DNA of 64,000 nucleotides from DASQDN01 sp963844855 (GTDB lineage Bacteria; Acidobacteriota; Terriglobia; Bryobacterales; Bryobacteraceae): NCBI GenBank assembly GCA_963844855.1, contig CAWJQP010000075.1, positions 1 through 64,000 of the forward strand, given 5' to 3'. The translations under genes were made by a program, and so were the position numbers. The number at the start of each line of letters is the position of its first letter. Positions within the stretch are counted from its first letter, which is position 1. Below, piece by piece: positions 38,425-47,722 of the stretch. Below the pieces are notes generated by a model that searched no databases, was not told the origin of the DNA, and saw only the letters and a list, made by a program, of their open reading frames with translations.

Positions 38425-38835
38425 GCGCGTAAGGACGCGAATGGGCAATGAATCACAGTGAGGAGCCACGAGCATTTCACGGATGAGGTTGTCATACTCT
38501 CACTCGAATAAGCTAGCTGTCCGAGGAGAGCGTCACCCGAGAATAGCCGCGGTGCACAGTTAATAAGTTCTAAACGCGATGGCGATTTTGAATGAAGTCT
38601 AACTTGGTTACTGAGTCTTAGGATGTGCTGATAGCAATCGCGGTCGGAGGGTACGTGCTCGCTGGCCACTCCATCGTCAATTGATTCTGTCCAGCGCTCA
38701 AGTCCCTCTGATCGCGTCCGCCACCAAGAAGTGATTCGTCAATAGATAGCGTTCGGACAGTCGCTGCTTAAAAGCCGCTCTGCCAGCATCGAGCCGTAAA
38801 CATGAACCCTTAACAAACGATTGCTAAATTGAAGC

Positions 38836-39894
38836 ATGCAAGAGACACGAGCCTTTTCTGCCGTCAGCGAAACCTCTCCTCTCACCGCTGCCGCCATTCA
38901 ACGTCGGGAGACCACTGATAACGACGTTCGAATAGAGATTCTGTTTTGCGGTGTATGTCATTCGGATCTGCACCAAGTCCGAAATGAATGGCGCGATTCC
39001 ATGCCTACGCAATATCCGTGCGTTCCCGGTCATGAGATCGTGGGTCGTGTAACCAAAGTCGGTTCTGCGGTGACAAAGTTCAAGCCTGGAGATGTCGCGG
39101 CCGTCGGTTGCATGGTCGATTCTTGTGGCAAGTGTCCGCCGTGTCAAAGCAAGGTGGAACTTTACTGCCACAACACGTCGACATTTACTTACAACAGTCC
39201 GGACCGTCATACGGGTGGACACACTTTGGGCGGTTACTCGGAAGCTATCGTGGTTGACGAAAGATTCGTCTTCAAGGTGCCAGCCAACCTCGAACTCGCA
39301 GGCGTCGCGCCACTGCTATGCGCGGGCATCACTACCTATTCCCCGCTGCGCCATTGGAAGATCGGCCCCGGGCAAAAGGTCGGCATCGTCGGCTTAGGCG
39401 GCCTTGGTCACATGGCGGTCAAATTCGCGAAAGCATTTGACGCGGAAGTCGTACTCTTCACAACGTCAGCCAAAAAAATCGAAGACGGACTCCGCCTCGG
39501 CGCGACTCAAGTTGTGATGAGTAAGGATCCTACTCAGATGGCCGCCCATACTGGAAGCTTTGATTTCATCCTCGATGCGGTTTCCGCCGATCACGATGTA
39601 AACGCCTACATAAGCCTGCTGAAGCTCGATGGAACGCTCTGTCTTGTAGGCGCGCCTGAAAAACCTCTCGCGGTTGCTTCATTCGGCCTTATCTTCGGAC
39701 GTAAACAATTGACCGGTTCGGCAATCGGCGGTACCGAAGAGACGCAGGAGATGCTCGATTTCTGTGGTAAACACGGGATCACCACCGACATCGAAATGAT
39801 CCCAATTCAGAAAATCAATGAAGCTTACGAACGCTTACTCAAGAGTGATGTCAAGTATCGCTTTGTCATCGATATGGCTTCGTTAAAGAAATAA
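38836..39894 (+). CDS. Zinc-dependent NAD(P) alcohol dehydrogenase (CAD/YahK type)
   Basis: A 352-residue medium-chain dehydrogenase. Catalytic-zinc ligands are in FCGVCHSDLHQVRNEWRDSM (Cys, His-Ser) and CVPGHEIVGRV (His-Glu); the structural zinc cluster is MVDSCGKCPPCQSKVELYCH. The Rossmann motif is VGIVGLGGLGHMAVKFAKAF. The layout matches cinnamyl-alcohol dehydrogenase-like enzymes with broad aldehyde reductase activity, cytoplasmic. It is monocistronic, with an O-methyltransferase 119 nt downstream in the same direction. Confidence 0.93.
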   Translation: MQETRAFSAVSETSPLTAAAIQRRETTDNDVRIEILFCGVCHSDLHQVRNEWRDSMPTQYPCVPGHEIVGRVTKVGSAVTKFKPGDVAAVGCMVDSCGKCPPCQSKVELYCHNTSTFTYNSPDRHTGGHTLGGYSEAIVVDERFVFKVPANLELAGVAPLLCAGITTYSPLRHWKIGPGQKVGIVGLGGLGHMAVKFAKAFDAEVVLFTTSAKKIEDGLRLGATQVVMSKDPTQMAAHTGSFDFILDAVSADHDVNAYISLLKLDGTLCLVGAPEKPLAVASFGLIFGRKQLTGSAIGGTEETQEMLDFCGKHGITTDIEMIPIQKINEAYERLLKSDVKYRFVIDMASLKK

Positions 39895-40012
39895 CGCATA
39901 CATGCGGCGCTAGGGTTGTGCTTCGCTGCTCCTAAGCGTCTTTACGATAAGATCGTTCAACACATCAATACTGATGCTGATCTAATCGGCAGATCATCAC
40001 TGGAGACTTTAA

Positions 40013-41056
40013 ATGAAATCCGCGCAAGCTGTGAACACGCCACTTGATCCCAGTCCTATTCTTCAAACAGCTTTTGCCTTCTGGTCCTCCAAGGTACTAC
40101 TCACTGCAGTCGCGTTGGATTTGTTTACAAAACTGGAAGCCCGCCGTGCGACTAGCATCGAACTGAGCGAGGAACTTGGTATCCAGCCCCGCGGCGCTCG
40201 TGATTTCTTTGATGCGCTGGTCGCGATGAAGTTCCTTGATCGTGATGGCGATGGCGCCTCGGCGCTGTATCTGAATACGCCCGCCGGCACGCTCTATCTC
40301 AATCGCAACAGCCCTCGTTACATCGGCGGCATTCTTATCATGCTCAACGAGCGCTTGTTTAAGTTCTGGCATGATCTTCCCGAAGCTCTGCGCACCGCCA
40401 TGCCGCAAAACGAAGTGAAGCTCGGTCAGAAAAGCATTTTCGAGGAACTCTACCAGGACCAGCCAAAGCTCGAACAATTCATGGGCGCGATGACCGGATT
40501 ATCCCGGATTAACTTCGAGGCATTCGCATCGAAGTTCGATTTCTCAGGCTTCAAAACACTTTGTGACGTTGGGGGAGCAACGGGACTGCTCTGTATCGAG
40601 GTTGCTAAGGTGAATCCGCAGTTGCGGTGCATCTCCTTCGATTTGCCGCCCGTGGAACCGATCGCCCGGAAGCACATCGAAGCTGCGGGGTTGAGCGATC
40701 GCATCAGTACTGCCACGGGTGACTTCTTCAAGGACCCCCTACCCAAAGCGGACATCATCACGATGGGTATGATTCTTCATGACTGGAACCTCGAAAAGAA
40801 GCGACAGCTAATCCGCGCAGCCTACGAAGCGCTTCCCCCAAATGGAGCTTTGGTAGCGATCGAAGCCCTGATTGACGATGCTCGCCGCGAGAACGCTTTC
40901 GGCTTGCTGATGTCATTGAACATGCTGATCGAGTTCGGTGATGCCTTCGATTACTCGGGCGCAGACTTTCGAGAATGGTGCACCGAAGCCGGCTTCAAAC
41001 GCTTTGACGTCATACATCTCGCGGGTCCATCGAGTGCGGCAATAGCGTACAAGTAG
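40013..41056 (+). CDS. SAM-dependent O-methyltransferase (plant/polyketide type)
   Basis: A 347-residue class I methyltransferase. The N-terminal dimerisation domain (ILQTAFAFWSSKVLLTAVAL, LFTKLEARRATSIELSEELG) is followed by the Rossmann core: FKTLCDVGGATGLLCIEVAK (motif I), LRCISFDLPPVEPIARKHIE (motif II), STATGDFFKDPLPKADIITM and MGMILHDWNLEKKRQLIRAA (motif with catalytic-type His-Asp). This is the dimerising O-methyltransferase fold used in secondary metabolism and hydroxyneurosporene methylation. The substrate cannot be inferred. Confidence 0.9.
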   Translation: MKSAQAVNTPLDPSPILQTAFAFWSSKVLLTAVALDLFTKLEARRATSIELSEELGIQPRGARDFFDALVAMKFLDRDGDGASALYLNTPAGTLYLNRNSPRYIGGILIMLNERLFKFWHDLPEALRTAMPQNEVKLGQKSIFEELYQDQPKLEQFMGAMTGLSRINFEAFASKFDFSGFKTLCDVGGATGLLCIEVAKVNPQLRCISFDLPPVEPIARKHIEAAGLSDRISTATGDFFKDPLPKADIITMGMILHDWNLEKKRQLIRAAYEALPPNGALVAIEALIDDARRENAFGLLMSLNMLIEFGDAFDYSGADFREWCTEAGFKRFDVIHLAGPSSAAIAYK

Positions 41057-41078
41057 ACGGCCAATCTAACTGGTTCGA

Positions 41079-42242
41079 TCACTTCTTCGAGTAACCCTGC
41101 CATACATATTCCAAGGCTAGGGGCAGAGTCTGCGCCTTCACGCTTCGATCGCAATGTCCAGCGTTCTTCGCAAAAACAAACTGATAGGGATAGCCCTTGG
41201 CAGCCAGAGCGGCAGCCATCTTCTCGTTGGCGAGCACCCAATCATGATAGTTATCGCGTGTAATCAGGTTGTCTCTGTCGGCGACATGCATCCATATCCT
41301 AAGTGGCTTCCTTGGACTATTGGGAATCAGAGTCTCATGAAAGTCCCACGCGCCGTGCGGAGTTTCGGGATTGTACGGCCATTGTTGGTACACGAATGTG
41401 CCCGAGTAGCTCAGCACTCGATGGTACAAATCCGTGCGATACCACGCCATTGCCATCGCCGCCGATGCGCCGGAACTGCAACCCATCGTAGCCCGGCCAT
41501 CCGGATTCTTGGTCAACTTGACGTTATACTGCTTTTCAACGAGAGGCAGAACTTCCGTTTCGACGAACTGCGCGTATAAGCCGGACATCGTATCGTATTC
41601 GAGCCCTCGCTGACTGCCCTGCGCGTCGCCGCTGCCATTGGCGATAGAAATTGCAATCATCACCGGGACACGTTTTTCGGCGATCAGATTGTCAAGCGCC
41701 GTGAACAACCCCCGGTCTGGTCCATCGGCGCCGACGATAAACGGTGCCTCCGTGCCGGCGACATACTGTTTGGGAACGTAGACCGCTACCTTACGTGTGT
41801 ACGGAGCCGGATGGCTGCTGACTATCAGCTTGCTCGGGTCTGCGGGATCCGGCCGGCCAAAAGTGTTCGGTTCCCGTGCTATTCCGGGGTAGATTTTACT
41901 GTCCTTCGATTCCATCGTGAATTCGAAGATTTGTCCTTGCGGCACACCCTCTTTCACCGACATTTCCGGAGCGGGATTGTGCGTGGGACCGATGATGAAG
42001 TTTCCGTTTTCCTTCGGCGAGGGAACGGAGCCGTCGGGCAGTTCTTTCGCTTTAACGTAACCGGGAGTGTTCGGATCGCGAGTAGGAGGAGGCGTCCGCG
42101 GCGGTCGACCAGTCGGCGTCTGAGCGGCAGGTTGCGCCGGAGCTTGTCCCGGAGTTTGCGCCATTACCGGTTCGATACCGGTCACAAGATAGATTCCGTT
42201 CAATATGAAACACGCACTGCAAATAAGGCGAATCATTTTCAC
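41079..42242 (-). CDS. Secreted alpha/beta-hydrolase esterase (enterochelin-esterase-like)
   Basis: A 387-residue protein with a signal peptide (LICSACFILNGIYLVTGIEP) and a Pro/Gln-rich linker. The hydrolase domain includes VAVYVPKQYVAGTEAPFIVG, the nucleophile elbow RATMGCSSGASAAMAMAWYR (Ser in GCSSG), VLSYSGTFVYQQWPYNPETP, the Asp region IWMHVADRDNLITRDNYHDW and the His region QFVFAKNAGHCDRSVKAQTL. This is the esterase D/enterochelin esterase-like family. It converges on the methyltransferase. Substrate unknown. Confidence 0.88.
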   Translation of the reverse strand: MKMIRLICSACFILNGIYLVTGIEPVMAQTPGQAPAQPAAQTPTGRPPRTPPPTRDPNTPGYVKAKELPDGSVPSPKENGNFIIGPTHNPAPEMSVKEGVPQGQIFEFTMESKDSKIYPGIAREPNTFGRPDPADPSKLIVSSHPAPYTRKVAVYVPKQYVAGTEAPFIVGADGPDRGLFTALDNLIAEKRVPVMIAISIANGSGDAQGSQRGLEYDTMSGLYAQFVETEVLPLVEKQYNVKLTKNPDGRATMGCSSGASAAMAMAWYRTDLYHRVLSYSGTFVYQQWPYNPETPHGAWDFHETLIPNSPRKPLRIWMHVADRDNLITRDNYHDWVLANEKMAAALAAKGYPYQFVFAKNAGHCDRSVKAQTLPLALEYVWQGYSKK

Positions 42243-42327
42243 TAATCTCCAGCGATCCTATCAGTTCGGACTGCTTTCACTCGGGCCAGCTTAACACAGG
42301 CTTTTTATAGTTGCGGCGCCGCATACA

Positions 42328-43059
42328 TCAGGCAAGGTCGACGTGTGGCTTGCGTCCTTCGAACAAGTCGCGCATCACTTTCGCCCCATTGCGGATCACA
42401 GGATCGCCATGGCCTACGCAAAGAATCTCAGCCTGTACCATGTCGCACAGCTTACCGACCGATTCACGGTTTTGCTTGTTGTCAAGAGTGATTTGAGGCC
42501 AACCTAAAGCAGGTTCAGGCCACGTAACGACGACATCGCCGCATATTAGGGACTTCTTTTCCGGCCAGTAGAAAGTCAAACTCCCTGGCGTATGACCAGG
42601 AGCGTGCATGACGGTGAGCGGGCCGACATGATCGCCGTCTTTAAGGTTCTCATCCACTTCACAGGATGGCGGCACGCCCAAGCCGAGGACGAATGCTACC
42701 TGCAGATGGTAAACCTGAAGTGGCTTCTTCGGCCAGAACGAGGTGGTTGATGGAACTTGCACTTTCTTCTTGCCTTCTATAATGTCTGCCTCCCAATCGT
42801 GAGAGTAAACGCGGGCTCCCGTAATCTTCTTCAGCGCTGCCACTCCTCCGAGATGTGACTGATGCGCGTGCGTGAGTATGATGCGCTTGATATCCGTCGG
42901 GACCTTTCCCATGATCTTCAACTCATCAAGAACATCCCGGCCGTCATGATCGAGTAACGCGTCAATAAGCGTCAGGTCCTTTCCGTCGTCGATCAGGAAA
43001 GCGCGAACTTCTCCACCACTCTTATCTCCTAATGAATGAAGCCCTGGCGCAATGCGCAT
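42328..43059 (-). CDS. MBL-fold metallo-hydrolase with variant metal motif
   Basis: A 243-residue beta-lactamase-fold hydrolase. The metal motif reads RIILTHAHQSHLGGVAALKK: H-A-H-Q-S-H in place of the usual HxHxDH, so the second-site Asp is replaced by Ser. Further ligands appear at VMHAPGHTPGSLTFYWPEKK (His), LICGDVVVTWP (Asp) and AEILCVGHGDPVIRNGAKVM (His). The change may lower the second metal site. The gene stands alone with the DUF1549 gene divergent after 160 bp. Confidence 0.88.
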   Translation of the reverse strand: MRIAPGLHSLGDKSGGEVRAFLIDDGKDLTLIDALLDHDGRDVLDELKIMGKVPTDIKRIILTHAHQSHLGGVAALKKITGARVYSHDWEADIIEGKKKVQVPSTTSFWPKKPLQVYHLQVAFVLGLGVPPSCEVDENLKDGDHVGPLTVMHAPGHTPGSLTFYWPEKKSLICGDVVVTWPEPALGWPQITLDNKQNRESVGKLCDMVQAEILCVGHGDPVIRNGAKVMRDLFEGRKPHVDLA

Positions 43060-43219
43060 GATTCCTCCTGGGTCTGAAGTGGACTAGCGGTCAGCGTATC
43101 AAAGTCCCTCCCAGCATCGCCATAAGCCAGGACGACTGACATCTGCGCCGGGGAAGCAGACAGGGGCAAATACCTGTAGACTAACCGGTGAGGGAATCTT
43201 AACGCCCGAAGCTCGGACC

Positions 43220-45542
43220 ATGTCAGTCGTGAGACTTGCAACCATTGTTGTGCTCAGCGTTTGTCATTCTGCGATTGCTGCGGAGACTGCCGTGAGCATT
43301 CTGCAGAAGAATTGCGCATCGTGTCATGGAGCGGCGCAAATGTCGGGCTTCGATGTCCGGGATCGTGGAGCACTCGTTCGTGGAGGAAAACGCGGCGCTG
43401 CCGTTGTGCCTGGCCGGTCGGTTGATAGCCTTCTGTACCGTGCGATTGTCCGTGAAGGCGATCTCAAAATGCCACCAGGCAAATTGGGCCTCACTGCCGA
43501 GGAAATCGCTACGATCCGGGCCTGGATTGATTCTGGAGCACCTTGGGATTCCAGCGTCGCAAAGGTTGAATCAACGTGGTGGTCTTTTCGAACTCCGAAG
43601 CGACCCGCCATACCCACTCCTCGCAATACCGACTGGGTGCGAAACGCCATAGATGCGTTCGTTCTCACAAAGCTCGAGCAGCAAAAACTCCAACCGGTTG
43701 CGCCGGCTTCAAAGCTCGCTCTGGTAAGACGCGTATACTTCGATCTTCATGGCTTACCCCCAACACCAGCCGAAGTCGACGAATTCGTCAACGACGCTTC
43801 TCCCGATGCCTATCCCCGGCTGATTGAGAAACTCCTGGCTTCGCCCAGATACGGTGAGCGATGGGGCCGCTTGTGGTTGGATGTCGCTCGTTATGCCGAC
43901 ACAGGTGGTTACGAGACAGACATTCTGTACGCGAACGCGTGGCGGTATCGCGACTACGTGATCAATTCGTTCAATGATGACAAGCCTTACACCGAGTTTG
44001 TCAAAGAACAAATTGCAGCCGATGAGATTTGGCCGGATAACTTGGATCTCAATGGCGGGTACGAGTTGCCTCCCGACAAAGTTGCCAACTTGCAAAAGCG
44101 TCTCGGTACCGGTCTCTACACTGTTGGACCCATGGCTGTCGAGTACACTTTCTTCGGCGACCAATATCGCGCTGAGTGGCAGGCGGAAGCAGTCGAGACC
44201 ACGGGCTTTGTGTTCCTCGGATTGACGCTGGGCTGTGCGCGCTGCCACGATCACAAGTTCGATCCCATCACCGCTCGCGACTACTACCGGATGGCGGCAA
44301 TCTTTGCTGGAAGCGAGGATCGGGAAATCCCGATCGTGAGTCAGATGGGGGTTTATGAATACACCCGTTTCCAGTCGCGTCTGGTGGCTGCAGACCAGAT
44401 CAAACAAAAACTGATTGACCTCGAAGGCCGCAAAAACACGAAGCGCGAACTCACAGCAGCGATGAAGGATGAGAAGGAAACGCTGCTGCGACAACTGGGA
44501 GAAGCATATTACAAGGCTCCTATGATGTACGCAAAGGCCAATGTTCTTGCGCACAGCGAAATTGTGCCCGAATCGCATCTCCTCCTCCGCGGCGAGTTCA
44601 AGCAGAAAGGAGAGAAAGTCACTCCAGGATTTCCGGCCGTTTTAAACGATGGCGTCCGGATCGAAGAGCCGGCATCCGGCCCTTTTGTGCCCCAGCGACG
44701 TAAGGCTCTGGCGCAGTGGTTGACCGCTCCAGACAATCCCTTGCTGGCCCGAGTTATGGTCAATCGGATTTGGCAGGGACACTTCGGCCGCGGAATTGTC
44801 GCCACATCGAACGACTTTGGGCGTCAGGGGGAAGCGCCCACGCATCCCGAACTACTCGACTGGCTTGCAGTCGAATTTGCGGCGAAAGGCTATAGCATTA
44901 AGTCGATGCATCGTTTGATGCTGCTTTCAAACACATATCAAATGTCCAGCGCGCCCAATCAGGCAAACGTCGCTATCGATCCGGACAATCGCTTCCTCTG
45001 GCGCATGAATCGCCGCCGCCTGCAAGCGGAAGAGTTGCGGGACTCAGTTCTCCAATCGGCCGGCGACTCTAAACCTGAAAGTCGGTGGTCCTTCGGTGGC
45101 CGTTCCTCTCTCAGAAGAGGAACGTTCAGGAATGCGCGATTTCTCACAGTGGCCGGTTCATCCGGATCCACTCGAACATGATCGCCGTAGCGTATACCTC
45201 CAAGTCAAACGTTCGTTCCGTCTGCCGATGTTTGAAGCGTTCGATCAGCCGGATGCGGTTGCAAGTTGCAGCCGTCGGGATTCATCCACCGTTGCGCCGC
45301 AGGCGTTGACGCTGATGAACAGTGAGTTCATGACAAGGCAGGCCGAACGGCTCGCTGGGAAATTGCGCAAAGACTTCGGCGAAGATGTGCGCCGCTGGAT
45401 TCAGGAAGGTACGCGAATCGTTTTCGGTCGCGGGCCTACTGCGCCGGAAATGAAACGTGCGCAAGATTTCGTCGCCGGCTCCGACTTACCTTCTCTGTGT
45501 CTGCTTTGGTTCAACACGAACGAGTACTTGTATGTCGATTGA
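43220..45542 (+). CDS. PSCyt1-DUF1549-DUF1553 cytochrome protein, one frameshift
   Basis: A secreted protein of about 770 residues common in Planctomycetes and Acidobacteria. After a signal peptide comes a c-type heme site NCASCHGAAQMSGF (about residue 37), then DUF1549 (AFVLTKLEQQKLQPVAPASK, LDVARYADTGGYETDILYAN; LGLTLGCARCHDHKFDPITA) and DUF1553 (VMVNRIWQGHFGRGIVATSN, DFGRQGEAPTHPELLDWLAV; RRRLQAEELRDSVLQSAGD). The second CxxCH (CARCHDHKFDP) is also present. A frameshift near 45,110 separates the last 145 residues (RRSVYLQVKRSFRLPMFEAF; TLMNSEFMTRQAERLAGKL). It overlaps the DUF1501 gene by 11 nt. Its physiological role is not established. Confidence 0.92.
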
Positions 45543-46959
45543 TGCATCCCGCCGCGACTTTCTTATCCGATCCGGATTGGGGTTTGGATCACTTGCCGCT
45601 TCTGTCTTATTGAACGCGGCGGATGGGAAGAATCCGCTTGCCGCTCGTAAGCCGCAATTGCCGGCGACCGCGAAGAGCGTGATCTTCCTATTCATGCATG
45701 GCGGACCGAGCCATCTTGAAACCTTCGACCCAAAGCCGCTGCTTGAGAAGCTGGATGGCCATCCCGTGCCGGATAGCTTCGGCGATGTACAACTCCAGTT
45801 TTCGACGTTCAAAAAGGTTCCCATCTTAGCGAGCCGCCGCAAGTTTCAGAAATATGGCGCTGCCGGTATCGAAGTGTCGGATGTTTTTCCGCACGTCGCA
45901 CAGCACGTGGACAAGCTGGCGGTGATTCGGTCCTGTCAGCACGATGGATTCACACACACAGCAGCGCTGAACTGGCTCAACAATGGCTGGCCTCGTTTGG
46001 GTCGGCCTAGCGTCGGTTCGTGGATCACATATGGCCTCGGAAGTGAGAGCGAAGATCTCCCGGCCTTTGTCGTGATGCTGGACGGTGGAATTAAGTCGGG
46101 ACCTCCTGTTTATGGCCCGGGATTCCTGCCCGCGGCCTACCAAGGTACCGTACTTCGCAACGGCTCCTCGCCGATTTTGAATGTGCGACCTCCGGAGAGC
46201 CGTGACACATCGAAACAGAAAGACATGCGGGAGCTGCTGCATTGGTACAACCAGCAACATCTCCAGACGCGGTCTGATGACACCGACTTGGCCGCGCGCA
46301 TGGCATCGTACGAGTTGGCGTTTCGGATGCAAGTCGCTGCGCCGGAATTGGCCGATCTCACCAAGGAAACTGCTGCGACCAAGGCTATTTATGGCGTCAA
46401 CGAAGAACGAACGGCGTCATTCGGCGCCAAGTGCCTGATGGCGCGTCGGCTGGTCGAGCGCGGTGTCCGTTTCGTGCAGTTGTGGTCGGGATCGACGACG
46501 GGCGGCGGAGACTGGGACGGGCACGCCCAATGCGACAAGGGCGTCGTCACTATGGCCGGAAAAGTCGACAAGCCCATAGCAGGACTTCTCGCGGACCTGG
46601 AATCACGCGGCCTGCTTGACTCGACTCTGGTCGTATGGGGTGGCGAGTTCGGACGGACACCGACCTCGGACGGCAGCGCCAACGGAGGCGGCGACAGTTT
46701 GGGTCGCGATCACAATCCATACGGCTTCACAATCTGGATGGCGGGAGGCGGTGTCCGGGGTGGCAAAGTCATTGGCGCAACGGACGAAATCGGTCTACGA
46801 GCGGTAGACTACCCGCTTCACATTCACGACCTGCACGCCACCATCTTGGCGCTCATGGGCATCGATCACGAGAAGCTGACTTATCATTTCCAAGGTCGAG
46901 ATTTCCGCTTGACGGATGTCGCTGGAAAGACCGACCTCGCGGCGCGATTGATCGCGTGA
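45532..46959 (+). CDS. DUF1501 (sulfatase-like, Tat-exported) protein
   Basis: A 475-residue partner of the DUF1549 gene. It starts MSIDASRRDFLIRSGLGFGS, a twin-arginine signal, then SVIFLFMHGGPSHLETFDPK, the start of an alkaline-phosphatase-like fold, AVIRSCQHDGFTHTAALNWL and, near the C-terminus, STLVVWGGEFGRTPTSDGSA and GRDHNPYGFTIWMAGGGVRG, typical of DUF1501. The pairing DUF1549/DUF1501 is widespread and its function unknown. ATG 45532 lies within the end of the previous gene, so translation is coupled. Confidence 0.93.
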   Translation: MSIDASRRDFLIRSGLGFGSLAASVLLNAADGKNPLAARKPQLPATAKSVIFLFMHGGPSHLETFDPKPLLEKLDGHPVPDSFGDVQLQFSTFKKVPILASRRKFQKYGAAGIEVSDVFPHVAQHVDKLAVIRSCQHDGFTHTAALNWLNNGWPRLGRPSVGSWITYGLGSESEDLPAFVVMLDGGIKSGPPVYGPGFLPAAYQGTVLRNGSSPILNVRPPESRDTSKQKDMRELLHWYNQQHLQTRSDDTDLAARMASYELAFRMQVAAPELADLTKETAATKAIYGVNEERTASFGAKCLMARRLVERGVRFVQLWSGSTTGGGDWDGHAQCDKGVVTMAGKVDKPIAGLLADLESRGLLDSTLVVWGGEFGRTPTSDGSANGGGDSLGRDHNPYGFTIWMAGGGVRGGKVIGATDEIGLRAVDYPLHIHDLHATILALMGIDHEKLTYHFQGRDFRLTDVAGKTDLAARLIA

Positions 46960-47371
46960 CAGTCTACCGCACGACGCGAAATAGAATAGCCAGGTCCGGT
47001 TGAAATACCGCTGGATCTCTGCTTGTGCATCGCATCCGCGCGAAATGCCACCGGTTCGCAACGAGGGAGACGAGCCGAGTTTCCAACTTGTCTCCAGAAT
47101 CTTGCGCGCTGGTAGATCCTTGTCGGACCACAGGAACAGCGGCTGTCCGCCACCTTCGGGCTTGGCAGTCAGCATGAGGTCGGATGCCGCGCGCAACACA
47201 TATTGAAATCGGATGTTCTGATGCGGTGGATTGTGCGGCTGCAGCACGGTTCGAAAGTCTTTCTGTTTCAGAAGTTCATCATCCGGGGTTTGCTTTGGCT
47301 CTACGAGAAAGATCACACCATCGAGCTCGTCCTCGGCTTTGTCGAGTTGGTCCTGGTCGCATGACGTTTCG
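46955..47371 (-). CDS. Unrecognised protein fragment
   Basis: An open frame on the minus strand, converging on the DUF1501 gene: ETSCDQDQLDKAEDELDGVI, FLVEPKQTPDDELLKQKDFR, TVLQPHNPPHQNIRFQYVLR and LFLWSDKDLPARKILETSWK. The composition is protein-like and the segment PARKILETSWKLGSSPSLRT looks conserved, but I do not recognise the family and there is no clear start; ATC/GTG codons near 47,316 are possible. It may be a 3' remnant of a larger gene. Confidence 0.3.
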
Positions 47372-47419
47372 TTCGCGCCCAGCGAGCTTTTGATGTATCG
47401 TTATCCCGAGGAGAAATAC

Positions 47420-47689
47420 ATGGGACGGCGCTTTTGGCTTCGTCGCTTCACGCAGGTTTTCGCGGGCACCTTCGTTGTCATTGCGGCCGTGCAATTCCTT
47501 AAGACTGGGGACGTGTATCACGCATTGCAACATGGAGTGACGTGGGCAGCGGCGTCGGCAACGTTGTTTATTTCGGCTCGGATCTGGCAATCACGACGGG
47601 GACAACATTGTGCAATCTGCAAAGATACGCCCGAGATGGCCGCCCACGCCGGCTCCACGGCCCCTACTCCTCCGGAACAGCTACATTGA
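47420..47689 (+). CDS. Small membrane protein, 89 residues
   Basis: ATG 47420 follows GAGGAG at a six-base distance, a better start than the ATG at 47,393. The product begins MGRRFWLRRFTQVFAGTFVV, has two hydrophobic segments (FAGTFVVIAAVQFL and VTWAAASATLFISARIW) separated by DVYHALQHG, and ends with a Cys pair (HCAICKD) and a Pro/Ala-rich tail. No family is recognised. The gene converges on the PI-PLC-like protein gene. Confidence 0.5.
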   Translation: MGRRFWLRRFTQVFAGTFVVIAAVQFLKTGDVYHALQHGVTWAAASATLFISARIWQSRRGQHCAICKDTPEMAAHAGSTAPTPPEQLH

Positions 47690-47722
47690 AAGAGTTCTGC
47701 GTCTCGAGCTCTCCCTAGATCC

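Noticed and set aside
38400..38669. 89-codon minus-strand frame in the gap after DUF3237
   Set aside because: No domain, no ribosome site, low-complexity Ser-rich tail; overlaps the end of the DUF3237 gene.
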